NCBI GenBank assembly: GCA_934746015.1 | Contig: CAKVEW010000005.1 | Location: 62,001-126,000 of the forward strand | DNA length: 64,000 nt | Direction: 5' to 3' | Source: an uncultured Clostridium sp. | GTDB taxonomy: Bacteria > Bacillota > Clostridia > Clostridiales > Clostridiaceae | In this document: piece by piece, positions 26,820 to 35,053 of the stretch | Layout: each line of letters starts with the position of its first letter | Position numbering within the stretch: the stretch's first letter is position 1 | Notes under the pieces: model-generated | Databases searched by the model: none | What the model was told of the DNA's origin: nothing | The model's input: the letters and a program-made list of their open reading frames with translations, nothing else | Program-made: the position numbers and the translations under genes

Positions 26820-28506
26820 AATTCTCATCCTTTCTTTCAATCATTGGTATACATATGTTTATTTTTGTTCCATCCCTTGATGTTAATATATCTAAACCAT
26901 GACTTTCTCCATAAAGATAGCATAGTCTTCTATGGACATTTATTAATCCTATTTTTCCTTCATAAGATGTATTTCCCTGTAACCCTTCAATAACTTCCCT
27001 TGGAATTCCAAATCCATTATCTATAACAGAAATTTTTAGATTTCTTTTATCTTCTTCTAGAATAATTTTAACTATTCCAGCCTTTCTTTTCATTGCTCCG
27101 TGAATAATAGCATTCTCAACTATAGGCTGCAAAATTAAACAAGGTACTTTGCATTTTAAATTGTTTGGAATTTTAATCTCTATTATTAGCCTATCTTCAA
27201 ATCTTGCCTTTTCTAACTGCAAATAGGCTTTTACATAATCCATTTCTTCATATATATCTACTAATCCCTCTTTGTTTTGAATAGAGTTCCTAAAATAAGT
27301 TGCTAAATCAATTAATAATTCTCTTGCTTTTCCAGGTTTTTCTCTACAAAAAGCACTAATAGTATTAAGAGAATTAAATATAAAATGAGGATTTATTTGT
27401 GATTGTAATGCATGAAATTCTGCTTTTTGCATAAGCTCTCTTTGCTTTTCTGATTCTAATAATTCATATTTAGTAGATAAAAATGAACTTAGTCCCTCTG
27501 CAAATTGTATTTCAGGATCTAAGGAAAGCTTATATTTCTGAGTAAATATAATAAAACATCCAAATGCTTGTCCATTTTTTATTAAAGGAGCTCCAATTGC
27601 TACCATATTTCTTAAAGCTTTATAAAATATGTCTCCCTCTTTACATTCTTCCTCTAAGCACACAGTTTTTTCCTTTAGTACTTTTTTAGCTACTTCTGGC
27701 AAATCACACTTATTATCTATAGAAAGTTTTCCTTTAGTATAAATTATTTTTTCTGTATCTGTAAAAACTAATCCTAACTTTTTAGAGAATTGTATAATAA
27801 TTTCACCTATTTCTTTACAACTTTCTTCATCATACATTCCTTTTTCAATAATAGGTAAGCATTTTTTAGTTATATCAAAGGCTAAACTCATTTTTTCTCC
27901 TAATTCATATTCTTTTTCTATAAATATATGTTTAAACACACCAATAAACAGTACTAATCCAAAAGAATTAATAAAAACCATAGGAAATGCTATGCTTTTA
28001 ACTAATTCTAAAGCCATTCCAAAAGGTCTTGAAATTACAAGTATTACTATCATCTGAAGAACTTCAGCTACAAAAGTTATTAAATATAAGTTAATTTTTT
28101 TATATTTTTTCTTTTTAATATAATTTGAAAAAAATGCCGCTATAATTCCTTCTAATATAGTGGATATACAACATGCTAATGCAGTAAACCCATTTATATC
28201 AATAGCATATCTATGAATACCTGCTATAATCCCGGTTCCAATTCCAACTATAGGTCCTCCAATAAAACCTCCAGCCATAACTCCAATTACTCTTGTGTTT
28301 GCAAGGGCTCCCTTTATTCCATACCCCATATATGTTGATAAAATACTGATTATACTGAAAATCATAATCATAACTAACTGTTCTTTTGCAGTATGTTTTT
28401 CACTTACTAAGTATTCCTTTATCTTATCAAATCCAGCTAAAACTTGTGCTATAACTACAAGGAGTCCAATATTTAAAATAATACTTCTAATAATTTCTAT
28501 ATTCAT
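26800..28506 (-). CDS. LytS/BtsS-type sensor histidine kinase
   Basis: A 568-residue kinase. The N-terminal 5TM_5TMR_LYT domain (about 1-200) includes the conserved NTRVIGVMAGGFIGGPIVGIGTGIIAGIHRY. A GAF-type domain occupies about 215-350. The His_kinase block INPHFIFNSLNTISAF (phospho-His) is near 375, and an HATPase domain with PCLILQPIVENAIIHG and DNGFGIP follows. Family members sense extracellular pyruvate (BtsS) or cell-wall state (LytS). Being next to a CstA carrier favours pyruvate or a related acid (inference). RBS GGAGAGGG is upstream. Confidence 0.92.
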   Translation of the reverse strand: MNIEIIRSIILNIGLLVVIAQVLAGFDKIKEYLVSEKHTAKEQLVMIMIFSIISILSTYMGYGIKGALANTRVIGVMAGGFIGGPIVGIGTGIIAGIHRYAIDINGFTALACCISTILEGIIAAFFSNYIKKKKYKKINLYLITFVAEVLQMIVILVISRPFGMALELVKSIAFPMVFINSFGLVLFIGVFKHIFIEKEYELGEKMSLAFDITKKCLPIIEKGMYDEESCKEIGEIIIQFSKKLGLVFTDTEKIIYTKGKLSIDNKCDLPEVAKKVLKEKTVCLEEECKEGDIFYKALRNMVAIGAPLIKNGQAFGCFIIFTQKYKLSLDPEIQFAEGLSSFLSTKYELLESEKQRELMQKAEFHALQSQINPHFIFNSLNTISAFCREKPGKARELLIDLATYFRNSIQNKEGLVDIYEEMDYVKAYLQLEKARFEDRLIIEIKIPNNLKCKVPCLILQPIVENAIIHGAMKRKAGIVKIILEEDKRNLKISVIDNGFGIPREVIEGLQGNTSYEGKIGLINVHRRLCYLYGESHGLDILTSRDGTKINICIPMIERKDENYENCSN

Positions 28507-28617
28507 TCTACCCTCTCCAAAACTTCATATATTTACACCAATACCTTACATTGTAGAATATCTTGTAAACATTTTCAAGCAATTGTTTTATTTGCGAATT
28601 CCTAAATAATAAAAAAT

Positions 28618-28659
28618 ACACCTCCAAATGTTAGATATTCTGTCTAACATTTGAGGTGT
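28618..28659 (-). terminator. Strong terminator after the amino-acid permease gene
   Basis: ACACCTCCAAATGTTAGA pairs with TCTAACATTTGAGGTGT (one bulged C) around a 7-nt loop. In minus-strand RNA it is followed by AUUUUUUAUUAUUU. It begins 20 nt past the permease stop. Confidence 0.92.
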
Positions 28660-28678
28660 ACTTCTAAGTAGCTCCAAA

Positions 28679-30082
28679 TTAAGAATTTGTTCTTTTAGCT
28701 ATGAAAGGTAATATTAAACCTAATGCAATTAATATAAATGGGGTTATAATATTTAACAATAATTGGAATGTATCTTTTGAATACATACCACCTATACAAG
28801 CAAAGGCTGTAAAGGCAAAGCACCAAGCTCCAAAAATGATTCCTAAAGTTCTATTCTTAACAAAATAATATTCTCTTTCGAATTTTCCTCCAACCTTTTT
28901 TAAAGCTATATATGCTACAAATACCCATAAATATCTTAATGGCATACATACTGCATTTAGCTTTACTAACCATCTAACTAATTCATCCACGCTTCCAATT
29001 CCTATTGCAGGAACTATGATTAATATAGAAACTATAACAAAAATCAACTTAAATCCATTAGTATATGCACCATTTTTATTCCTTACAAATAGTTTTTCTG
29101 GAATAAATCTTCTATCACCACTATCAAGTAGCATACGTAATGGTGCATCAATTGAAATAATTAGAACTGCAAATTGACCAATCATATTAGTAATTGCGTA
29201 AGCTATAACAAATAAATTACCTACTCTATAATACTCACCTAACTTTTGGAATGCATAATATGCCCCATTTGTCATTAAATCATTAGGAATATTATTTGAA
29301 TCAAACATCATTCCTAATGATATTGTTCCAAGTATTGCTGTAACTGCAACCATAACAGCTAATGCTATCATTCCCTTTGAAAAACCTTTAGCTGGATCCT
29401 TCATTTGATTTACGTATGGTGATATTTTTTCACAACCACCAACAGCAAAAACTAATATTGATAAACTTGTGAAGAAGGTCACATCAAACTTTGGCATAAA
29501 TGTACTTAATGACCAGTCAATTTGATTTAACTGCACATTTGTAATTGCTGGTGCTGCCATCATTAATAAAATAAATAGCATAGACATTACAAACATAGAA
29601 GTTCCTGCTAAAGAAGCTAATTTCTTTAATGGGTTTAATCCCTTTGATGCAATATACATAGCAATCACAAAAATTATTAAACAGCTTACTTGCAGTAATA
29701 CTGTATTCATACTACTAACTCTACTATCTTGGAAAACAGCCCAACTTGCTGCAATCATAAAACTATTAGGTTTTTGTGAAAGGTAGGGCATATGTACTAT
29801 CCAATAAGTCCATCCTGCATAATATGCAAGCTTAGGTCCTATGGTTTCTCCAACCCAAGAGCTAACGCCGCCTCCAAGATTTTTAAAGGCTGATCCTAAT
29901 TCTCCTACCATTAATGCATATGGTATAAAATATATTGCAAAAATAATTAGCCAAGCTACAATTGCTTGTAGTCCATTATATTCAGAAAATCCGTTAATTA
30001 CATTACCGAATCCCCAAACTCCTGAAAAAGCCATTAATGCAAGAGTATACCACATAATTTTTCCTCTTTTGTTTTCTTGCAT
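28679..30082 (-). CDS. APC-superfamily amino-acid permease
   Basis: A 467-residue carrier with about 12 TM helices. The first helix has SGVWGFGNVINGFSEYNGLQAIVAW and the loop after it GELGSAFKNLGGGVSSWVGETIG, the conserved APC consensus. It resembles the Clostridium/Lactobacillus permeases near the glutamate:GABA antiporter group, but the substrate cannot be assigned. RBS GTGAGG lies 8 nt upstream. The gene stands alone between two terminator-like hairpins. Confidence 0.85.
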   Translation of the reverse strand: MQENKRGKIMWYTLALMAFSGVWGFGNVINGFSEYNGLQAIVAWLIIFAIYFIPYALMVGELGSAFKNLGGGVSSWVGETIGPKLAYYAGWTYWIVHMPYLSQKPNSFMIAASWAVFQDSRVSSMNTVLLQVSCLIIFVIAMYIASKGLNPLKKLASLAGTSMFVMSMLFILLMMAAPAITNVQLNQIDWSLSTFMPKFDVTFFTSLSILVFAVGGCEKISPYVNQMKDPAKGFSKGMIALAVMVAVTAILGTISLGMMFDSNNIPNDLMTNGAYYAFQKLGEYYRVGNLFVIAYAITNMIGQFAVLIISIDAPLRMLLDSGDRRFIPEKLFVRNKNGAYTNGFKLIFVIVSILIIVPAIGIGSVDELVRWLVKLNAVCMPLRYLWVFVAYIALKKVGGKFEREYYFVKNRTLGIIFGAWCFAFTAFACIGGMYSKDTFQLLLNIITPFILIALGLILPFIAKRTNS

Positions 30083-30114
30083 ATTTTTAACCTCACTTTA
30101 ATAAAATAATAAAA

Positions 30115-30147
30115 AACTACAACTATGATACTATCATAATTATAGTT
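30115..30147 (-). terminator. A/T-rich hairpin upstream of the permease gene
   Basis: Centred on TATGATA-C-TATCATA and extended by AACTA/TAGTT arms with two mismatches. In minus-strand RNA it is followed by UUUUUU, so it can end transcripts from the upstream two-component operon. Because it sits about 33 nt before the permease start, an operator role is an alternative. Confidence 0.5.
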
Positions 30148-30173
30148 ATTTTTCATTATTTTTATACATTTTA

Positions 30174-30317
30174 TTATTTATATTTATCAAATTCATTAGC
30201 TAAGACTTCTGTTAATTCAAAGTGAAAAGCCTCTAAATACTTTTTATTCTTATCATACCCACTTTTCCCAAAAAATCTATTCCAAAATAAATCTATTTTA
30301 TTTATACTTTTAGTTAT
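30174..30317 (-). pseudogene. Orphan 3' gene remnant without a start codon
   Basis: The minus strand carries 47 in-frame codons ending in TAA, with no ATG, GTG or TTG start and a stop immediately upstream. The translation looks like genuine protein (IDLFWNRFFGKSGYDKNKK, then YLEAFHFELTEVLANEFDKY). It sits right after the lipoprotein gene. It probably is the tail of a gene that was deleted. I cannot name the parent family. Confidence 0.45.
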
Positions 30318-30330
30318 TTATTCCTAATTT

Positions 30331-31572
30331 CTATTTAACTTCATATACCTCATAATAAACATCTTCTATTTCTTCTTCCCCTGGCACCGTTTTTGTCTTT
30401 ACATAATTAACATAAAACTTATTTCCATTATTGCTCCATCCTGTTATAGATAGTCCATTGTTTTTACTTCTATTCGGCAAAATTGAGTTAGTAAGTTCTT
30501 GAATATTCGATATTTTTAAATTATCATTTATTCTTGCTAAGCTTAAACTAAAGTCTTCAAGAAAATTTGTATTTGTAATTATTATAAAGCTTTTATCTTT
30601 GCTGACTTGGAAATAAGAATAATCTGATTTTAACTCTACTTGTTTCTCTAATTTCTTCGATTCTATATTATAACTCCAAATTCCATAACTATCTTCTACA
30701 TATCCAGAAAAGAGTATATTATTATTACTATATAATACATCTCCTTTTAATTTAACCTTTACTGTACTTTTTCCATCAAAAAATGTTGTTAATTTATTAT
30801 TTTCAATATATCCTATAGTACTTATGGTATCATATGTTGTATCAGTTACTGAAACATATATCTTATCTCCTTCAGCCATTAAAATCCTAAGACCACTTTT
30901 AATACTATCTAATACTTTTCCATTTATCTCATGGTATTTATTATTTAATATATCGATTATAACTATTTTCTCAATTCCCTTTCCTTCATCAAAATAATAA
31001 ATATCTAAATTTCCATCATAACTTGTATCAAATCTATTTAAATTGCCATTAGTATCTTCTATTAATTTTTTATATGCAGTTATTTCTTTTAAATTATAGT
31101 TACTATCTAATGTATATACTTTATTATCCTTGAATATTCTAAATGGATCTCCAGCCCCCATGTATTCTATAAGTAATTGTCCATTAATATCTTTATTTTC
31201 CCAATTGACTACATTTCTATTATTTTGAACATCATCTGTAATATTTCCTATTTCTAAATTATTAATATATATATTTGGAAATTGAGTCTTATAAATTGCA
31301 CCTTCATCTTCTCCAAAGTCTTCACTATATTGAATTTGAATCAATTTTTCATCAGCTCTTAACATTGCTCCCTTTCTATCTCCATTAAGGTTTTCAGTTA
31401 ATAGTAATCTGTTAACAGAAATACTATTATTACTATCTGCAGTTTCCTTTGCATCTTCATCAATTACTACACTATCCATAACCTTATCTTCACTTGAAAT
31501 ATTATTTGAGCATCCTATTATTATACTTGAAGCAATAAATATTAAAATTGTAAGTAATATTTTATTTTTCAT
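30331..31572 (-). CDS. Putative beta-propeller lipoprotein of a two-component operon
   Basis: A 413-residue exported lipoprotein. The N-terminal hydrophobic stretch ends in SIIIGC, with the lipid Cys near residue 21. The body is rich in beta strands with repeated blocks such as SNNNILFSGYVEDSYGIWSYNIESKKLEKQ, suggesting a WD40/TolB-like propeller, but I do not recognise the family. It lies 43 nt after the sensor kinase gene in a response regulator-kinase-lipoprotein operon. An accessory sensor role, or a regulated cell-envelope product, are both possible. Confidence 0.7.
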   Translation of the reverse strand: MKNKILLTILIFIASSIIIGCSNNISSEDKVMDSVVIDEDAKETADSNNSISVNRLLLTENLNGDRKGAMLRADEKLIQIQYSEDFGEDEGAIYKTQFPNIYINNLEIGNITDDVQNNRNVVNWENKDINGQLLIEYMGAGDPFRIFKDNKVYTLDSNYNLKEITAYKKLIEDTNGNLNRFDTSYDGNLDIYYFDEGKGIEKIVIIDILNNKYHEINGKVLDSIKSGLRILMAEGDKIYVSVTDTTYDTISTIGYIENNKLTTFFDGKSTVKVKLKGDVLYSNNNILFSGYVEDSYGIWSYNIESKKLEKQVELKSDYSYFQVSKDKSFIIITNTNFLEDFSLSLARINDNLKISNIQELTNSILPNRSKNNGLSITGWSNNGNKFYVNYVKTKTVPGEEEIEDVYYEVYEVK

Positions 31573-31615
31573 GTTATCTCCCCTTTCATACTTTTATTTT
31601 AATAAAGTATTGTTT

Positions 31616-33064
31616 TTAAACTTGTTCTAAATCATTTCCAACTTGTAAATTTTTAGGGAGCTCAACAATAAATTTTACTTCATCATCATTTAATATAAGA
31701 TTAATATTTCCTCTATGTCCTAAAACTATATTTTTGCAAATATATAATCCTAATCCATTTGAATTTTTAGATGAAAATCCTTTTTCTTCTACTTTTACAA
31801 AAGGTTCAAATATCTTATCTTTAAACTCATAAGGTACCCTCTTCCCCTTAGTTAATATTGAGAAATTAAGATGGTCATTAATCTCTTCTGTTTCAATTAT
31901 TATGTTAGTTTTTTCGTATGAATATTTAATTCCATTATCTATTAAATTACTAAATAATATCCTTAAATATTGTTTATTCCCTCTTATATTTTCTGATTTG
32001 ATATTTGTAATTATATTCAATTCTTTTTCTTTGATTTGTAATGACTTTAAACTTATTAAATTATTAATAATATTTTTTATGTTAACTTCTTGAAATGAAT
32101 ATTCTTCTAAATCACTACTCTGCTTTGATATTTCTAATAATGACATTACTAATTCATGCATTCTATTGCTTTCCGATATTATTCTATCTAAAGCATTTTC
32201 TTTAAATACCTTATCATTAAAATCATCACCTTTTAAAATTTGCGCATAACCTGAAATATTAGTTAATGGTGTTTTTAATTCGTGAGTTATATTTCTAAAA
32301 ATATTTTTTTCCTGTTCACCCTTAATCCTTAATCTATTATTCATATCATTAAAACTATCTATTAGTGCTCCTACTTCATCTTTAGACCTATGTTCTATTT
32401 TTTGTGGATAATTTCCTTTACCAATTGCTAAAAGTTTATCTTTCAAATTTATTATAGGCTTAATTATTGCATATGATAAAAAATATAAGCATATAAAAAT
32501 TATAATAAATAGAGCAGAAACTATTATATTTATAAGAGTTTTTATATTTATATTTCTTAAATAATCATTACTATAATTCTTAACTAAAACTAGTATTCCA
32601 ATTTGGCTTTCACCACTATAAATAGGAACACTTAGCTTACCTAATATATTTCTATCTTTATTTATAATATCTATCACTGTTTTATTATTCTTCGTCTCTT
32701 CAAAGGATGGTGGCAAATCCTTTATAAGATTTAAATCTATAACTTTTTCATTAGTTATGCCAGTAGATATAACTTCACCTTCTATATTATAAAAGATACC
32801 TTGACTATTAACTCTTTCAACCACAAAGCTCATAGCTTTGCTATTAATATCCTCAATAGTAATATTATTTTTATCAATGCTATTTAAAGATATATAATCT
32901 TGTAAATTCTTATATGATATTTTATAAATATTTTGCATATCATTTATTACTAGTTCTTTAAAACTTTTATCAAAGAACTTATCTATAACTAAATTAAAAG
33001 ATATTATAGATAAAAAAAATACTATTAACAAAACTATTCCATATTTTTTTCTAATTGTTAGCAT
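31616..33064 (-). CDS. HAMP-containing sensor histidine kinase
   Basis: A 482-residue membrane kinase. TM1 at about 9-30, an extracellular sensor region to about 175, TM2 at about 178-200, then HAMP (IIKPIINLKDKLLAIGKGNYPQKIEHRSKDEVGALIDSFNDM). HisKA has the phospho-His in FRNITHELKTPLTNISGYAQ near 263. HATPase has NLIDNGIKYSYE and NSNGLGLYICKNI. The start overlaps the response-regulator gene by 14 nt (coupled translation). The stimulus is unknown. Confidence 0.93.
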   Translation of the reverse strand: MLTIRKKYGIVLLIVFFLSIISFNLVIDKFFDKSFKELVINDMQNIYKISYKNLQDYISLNSIDKNNITIEDINSKAMSFVVERVNSQGIFYNIEGEVISTGITNEKVIDLNLIKDLPPSFEETKNNKTVIDIINKDRNILGKLSVPIYSGESQIGILVLVKNYSNDYLRNINIKTLINIIVSALFIIIFICLYFLSYAIIKPIINLKDKLLAIGKGNYPQKIEHRSKDEVGALIDSFNDMNNRLRIKGEQEKNIFRNITHELKTPLTNISGYAQILKGDDFNDKVFKENALDRIISESNRMHELVMSLLEISKQSSDLEEYSFQEVNIKNIINNLISLKSLQIKEKELNIITNIKSENIRGNKQYLRILFSNLIDNGIKYSYEKTNIIIETEEINDHLNFSILTKGKRVPYEFKDKIFEPFVKVEEKGFSSKNSNGLGLYICKNIVLGHRGNINLILNDDEVKFIVELPKNLQVGNDLEQV

Positions 33065-33746
33065 TTTTCACCTTCAATATATATCCAACTCCAAAAACCG
33101 TTTCTATATTTAATGTCTTACCAATCTTTTGTCTTAATCTAGTTATATGAATATCAATGGTTCTTGTATCACCTAAATACTCATACCCCCAAACTAAATC
33201 TAATAATTGATTTCTAGAATAAACCTTATTAGGATTCTTTGATAAAAACAATAGTAGGTCAAACTCCTTTGGCTTTAGTTGAATTTCATTATCCCCTAGA
33301 AACACACTTCTACAATCTTCATCTAGTTTTATATCATTAATAATAATTTCTTTACTTTCAATTTTATTAGTAATTTCCTTAATTTCCTCTCTACGTCTAA
33401 GAGAAACTCTAATTCTTGTAACTACTTCTCTAATATCGAAAGGCTTAGCTATATAATCATCTGCTCCTAGTTCTAATCCCAAAATCTTGTCCATAATATC
33501 TATCCTGGCTGTAAGCATAATTATAGGAATCTTATAACTAGAAATTTTCCTACAAACACTAAAGCCATCTGTATCATTTAACATAATATCTAATAATATT
33601 AGATGAGGATTAAAGTTCTTTATTTCTTCTTCAGCTTCTAATCCATTAGGATTTACCTTAACTTTATACCCTTCCTTCATTAAAGCAAATCTTAGTATTT
33701 CACATATATCTTTATCATCTTCTATAATTAAAATTTTTTCTCTCAT
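33051..33746 (-). CDS. OmpR/PhoB-family response regulator
   Basis: A 231-residue regulator. The receiver has IEDDKD (acid pocket), the phospho-Asp in LILLDIMLND near 55, MLTAR (Thr switch) and IAKPFD (Lys). The C-terminal winged helix runs from about 135 (KEFDLLLFLSKNPNKVYSRNQLLDLVWGYEYLGDTRTIDIHITRLRQKI). It is the first gene of the operon with the kinase and lipoprotein. A direct repeat over the promoter is a plausible autoregulatory site. Confidence 0.95.
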   Translation of the reverse strand: MREKILIIEDDKDICEILRFALMKEGYKVKVNPNGLEAEEEIKNFNPHLILLDIMLNDTDGFSVCRKISSYKIPIIMLTARIDIMDKILGLELGADDYIAKPFDIREVVTRIRVSLRRREEIKEITNKIESKEIIINDIKLDEDCRSVFLGDNEIQLKPKEFDLLLFLSKNPNKVYSRNQLLDLVWGYEYLGDTRTIDIHITRLRQKIGKTLNIETVFGVGYILKVKNANN

Positions 33747-33804
33747 TTTATTCTCCTAAGTCTTAATTATTCATTTATATTATAAAATGTAAATATTGCC
33801 AACC

Positions 33805-33833
33805 ATTGTGAACATATTTCCAAATTGTAAACA
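33805..33833 (-). promoter_or_regulatory. Direct repeat TGTTYACAAT over the two-component promoter
   Basis: On the minus strand TGTTTACAAT (33824-33833) and TGTTCACAAT (33805-33814) are two direct repeats starting 19 nt apart. The second abuts a predicted -35 (TTGGCA) that lies 17 bp before TATAAA. OmpR-type regulators bind direct repeats, so this is a likely autoregulation site (inference). Confidence 0.5.
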
Positions 33834-33836
33834 AAT

Positions 33837-34208
33837 TTATTTAGTTATAATTTTATACACTAAAAACAAAATTATTATTATCCAAATAATTATAATAGGT
33901 AATCCATAAATCCAACTTTTAGGCTTTCCTTCATTCCATAACTCCTTTGATTTTTCTTCGCATTCCTCCATTATTTCCTTTGGAATTAATTTTATGGATA
34001 TATAAATTAATAGAGGCAATATAATTAAATCATCTAAATATCCTAAAATAGGTATAAAATCTGGTATTAAATCTATTGGAGACAATGCATATCCAACAGT
34101 AAGTGCTGCAAAAAACTTTGCTATTATTGGTGTGTTTTCATTTTTATAAGCTAAATAAACAGCCTTAATCTTAAGCTTTAATTTTTTACTTACTTCCTTT
34201 ATATTCAT
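33837..34208 (-). CDS. YkvA/DUF1232-family membrane protein
   Basis: A 123-residue protein. The YkvA core is at residues 29-75: IAKFFAALTVGYALSPIDLIPDFIPILGYLDDLIILPLLIY. A C-terminal TM helix (about 98-118) follows. The function of the family is unknown. Start ATG 34208 has a weak ribosome binding site. Its stop lies almost on the promoter of the two-component operon, though that operon has its own -10 and -35. Confidence 0.85.
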   Translation of the reverse strand: MNIKEVSKKLKLKIKAVYLAYKNENTPIIAKFFAALTVGYALSPIDLIPDFIPILGYLDDLIILPLLIYISIKLIPKEIMEECEEKSKELWNEGKPKSWIYGLPIIIIWIIIILFLVYKIITK

Positions 34209-34267
34209 CAGTTACTCCCTATGACTCATTTATATATATTATACAATTTATCCCAGTATATATAAAT

Positions 34268-34344
34268 AAAAAAAAGGTCTATAAATATTATATTCCATAG
34301 GAACTGGTAAAACTCCAGCCACCCCAATATAATACTTATAGACT
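34268..34344 (-). terminator. Terminator-like hairpin with an elaborate structured cap
   Basis: An 18-bp A/T-rich stem (34277-34294 with 34326-34343, one G-U) closes a 31-nt G/C-richer cap with its own CTGG/CCAG hairpin and GGGGTGG and TTCC segments. In minus-strand RNA a run of at least eight U follows (plus positions 34268-34275), so it can terminate the dCMP deaminase transcript. The cap is far more complex than a normal terminator loop and may be a structured RNA. Confidence 0.7.
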
Positions 34345-34365
34345 TCTATCCATAATGTAAAAATT

Positions 34366-34860
34366 TTAAATATTATTTATATCAAAAGATATTTCTATTC
34401 TCTTATTTTTAGGTTCTAATTTAGTCATCTTAACTCCAGCTGCACTAAACATTCTCTTTGATGCTTTTACCATATCTGTATCAGAATATTTGTCTGATAG
34501 ATAAACTACTTCCTGAATACCTGATTGAATTATTGCCTTTGCACATTCATTACATGGAAATAAAGCAACATATATTTTTGAACCTACTAAATTAGTACCT
34601 CTACTATTTAGTATTGCATTTAATTCTGCATGAACTACATAAGGATATTTTGTTTCAAGCATATTTCCTTCTCTACTCCAAGGAAATTCATCATCTGAAC
34701 ATCCCCTTGGCAATCCATTATATCCTTGACTTAATATTTTATTATCATTATCTACTATACATGCCCCAACTTGAGTACTTGGATCCTTACTTCTCATACC
34801 TGCTAAAATAGCAACACCCATAAAATATTCATCCCAAGATATGTAATCACTTCTTTTCAC
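34366..34860 (-). CDS. dCMP deaminase family protein (ComEB-like)
   Basis: A 164-residue zinc deaminase that converts dCMP to dUMP for dTTP synthesis. HAELNAI near residue 79 carries the zinc His and the proton-shuttle Glu, and PCNECAK near 107 carries the two zinc Cys. The N-terminal ILAGMRSKDPSTQVGACIVD and the NGLPRG segment are typical of dCMP deaminase/ComEB. The start is GTG at 34860 after GGGGGT. It has its own promoter region with a 13-4-13 dyad. Confidence 0.92.
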   Translation of the reverse strand: MKRSDYISWDEYFMGVAILAGMRSKDPSTQVGACIVDNDNKILSQGYNGLPRGCSDDEFPWSREGNMLETKYPYVVHAELNAILNSRGTNLVGSKIYVALFPCNECAKAIIQSGIQEVVYLSDKYSDTDMVKASKRMFSAAGVKMTKLEPKNKRIEISFDINNI

Positions 34861-34889
34861 TGAAATACCCCCTGTTACAACTAAAATAC

Positions 34890-34919
34890 TATAATAAACT
34901 AATTATTTAGTTTATTATA
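34890..34919 (-). promoter_or_regulatory. Perfect 13-4-13 inverted repeat over the dCMP deaminase promoter
   Basis: Arms TATAATAAACTAA and TTAGTTTATTATA flank TTAT. On the minus strand the outer part forms a good -10 (TATAAT) with TTTAAA 17 bp upstream, so the dyad covers the -10 and the first transcribed bases. No U tract follows. An operator is the best reading; the regulator is unknown. Confidence 0.5.
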
Positions 34920-35053
34920 CCTTATATATTATCCTATTTAAATACCTTTATGCCATAGACAATATTTACCACTAAGGTTAAAATATTTATAAGATAATTT
35001 ACTTAATTATATATTATAGAAAAAATAATTTTAACTGTGGTGGTAACATAATT

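Noticed and set aside
34276..34345. Possible cobalamin or SAM riboswitch on the plus strand
   Set aside because: Only short core-like words match, the aptamer would be far too small, and the next gene downstream is antisense. The U tract belongs to the minus strand, so a capped terminator is more likely.
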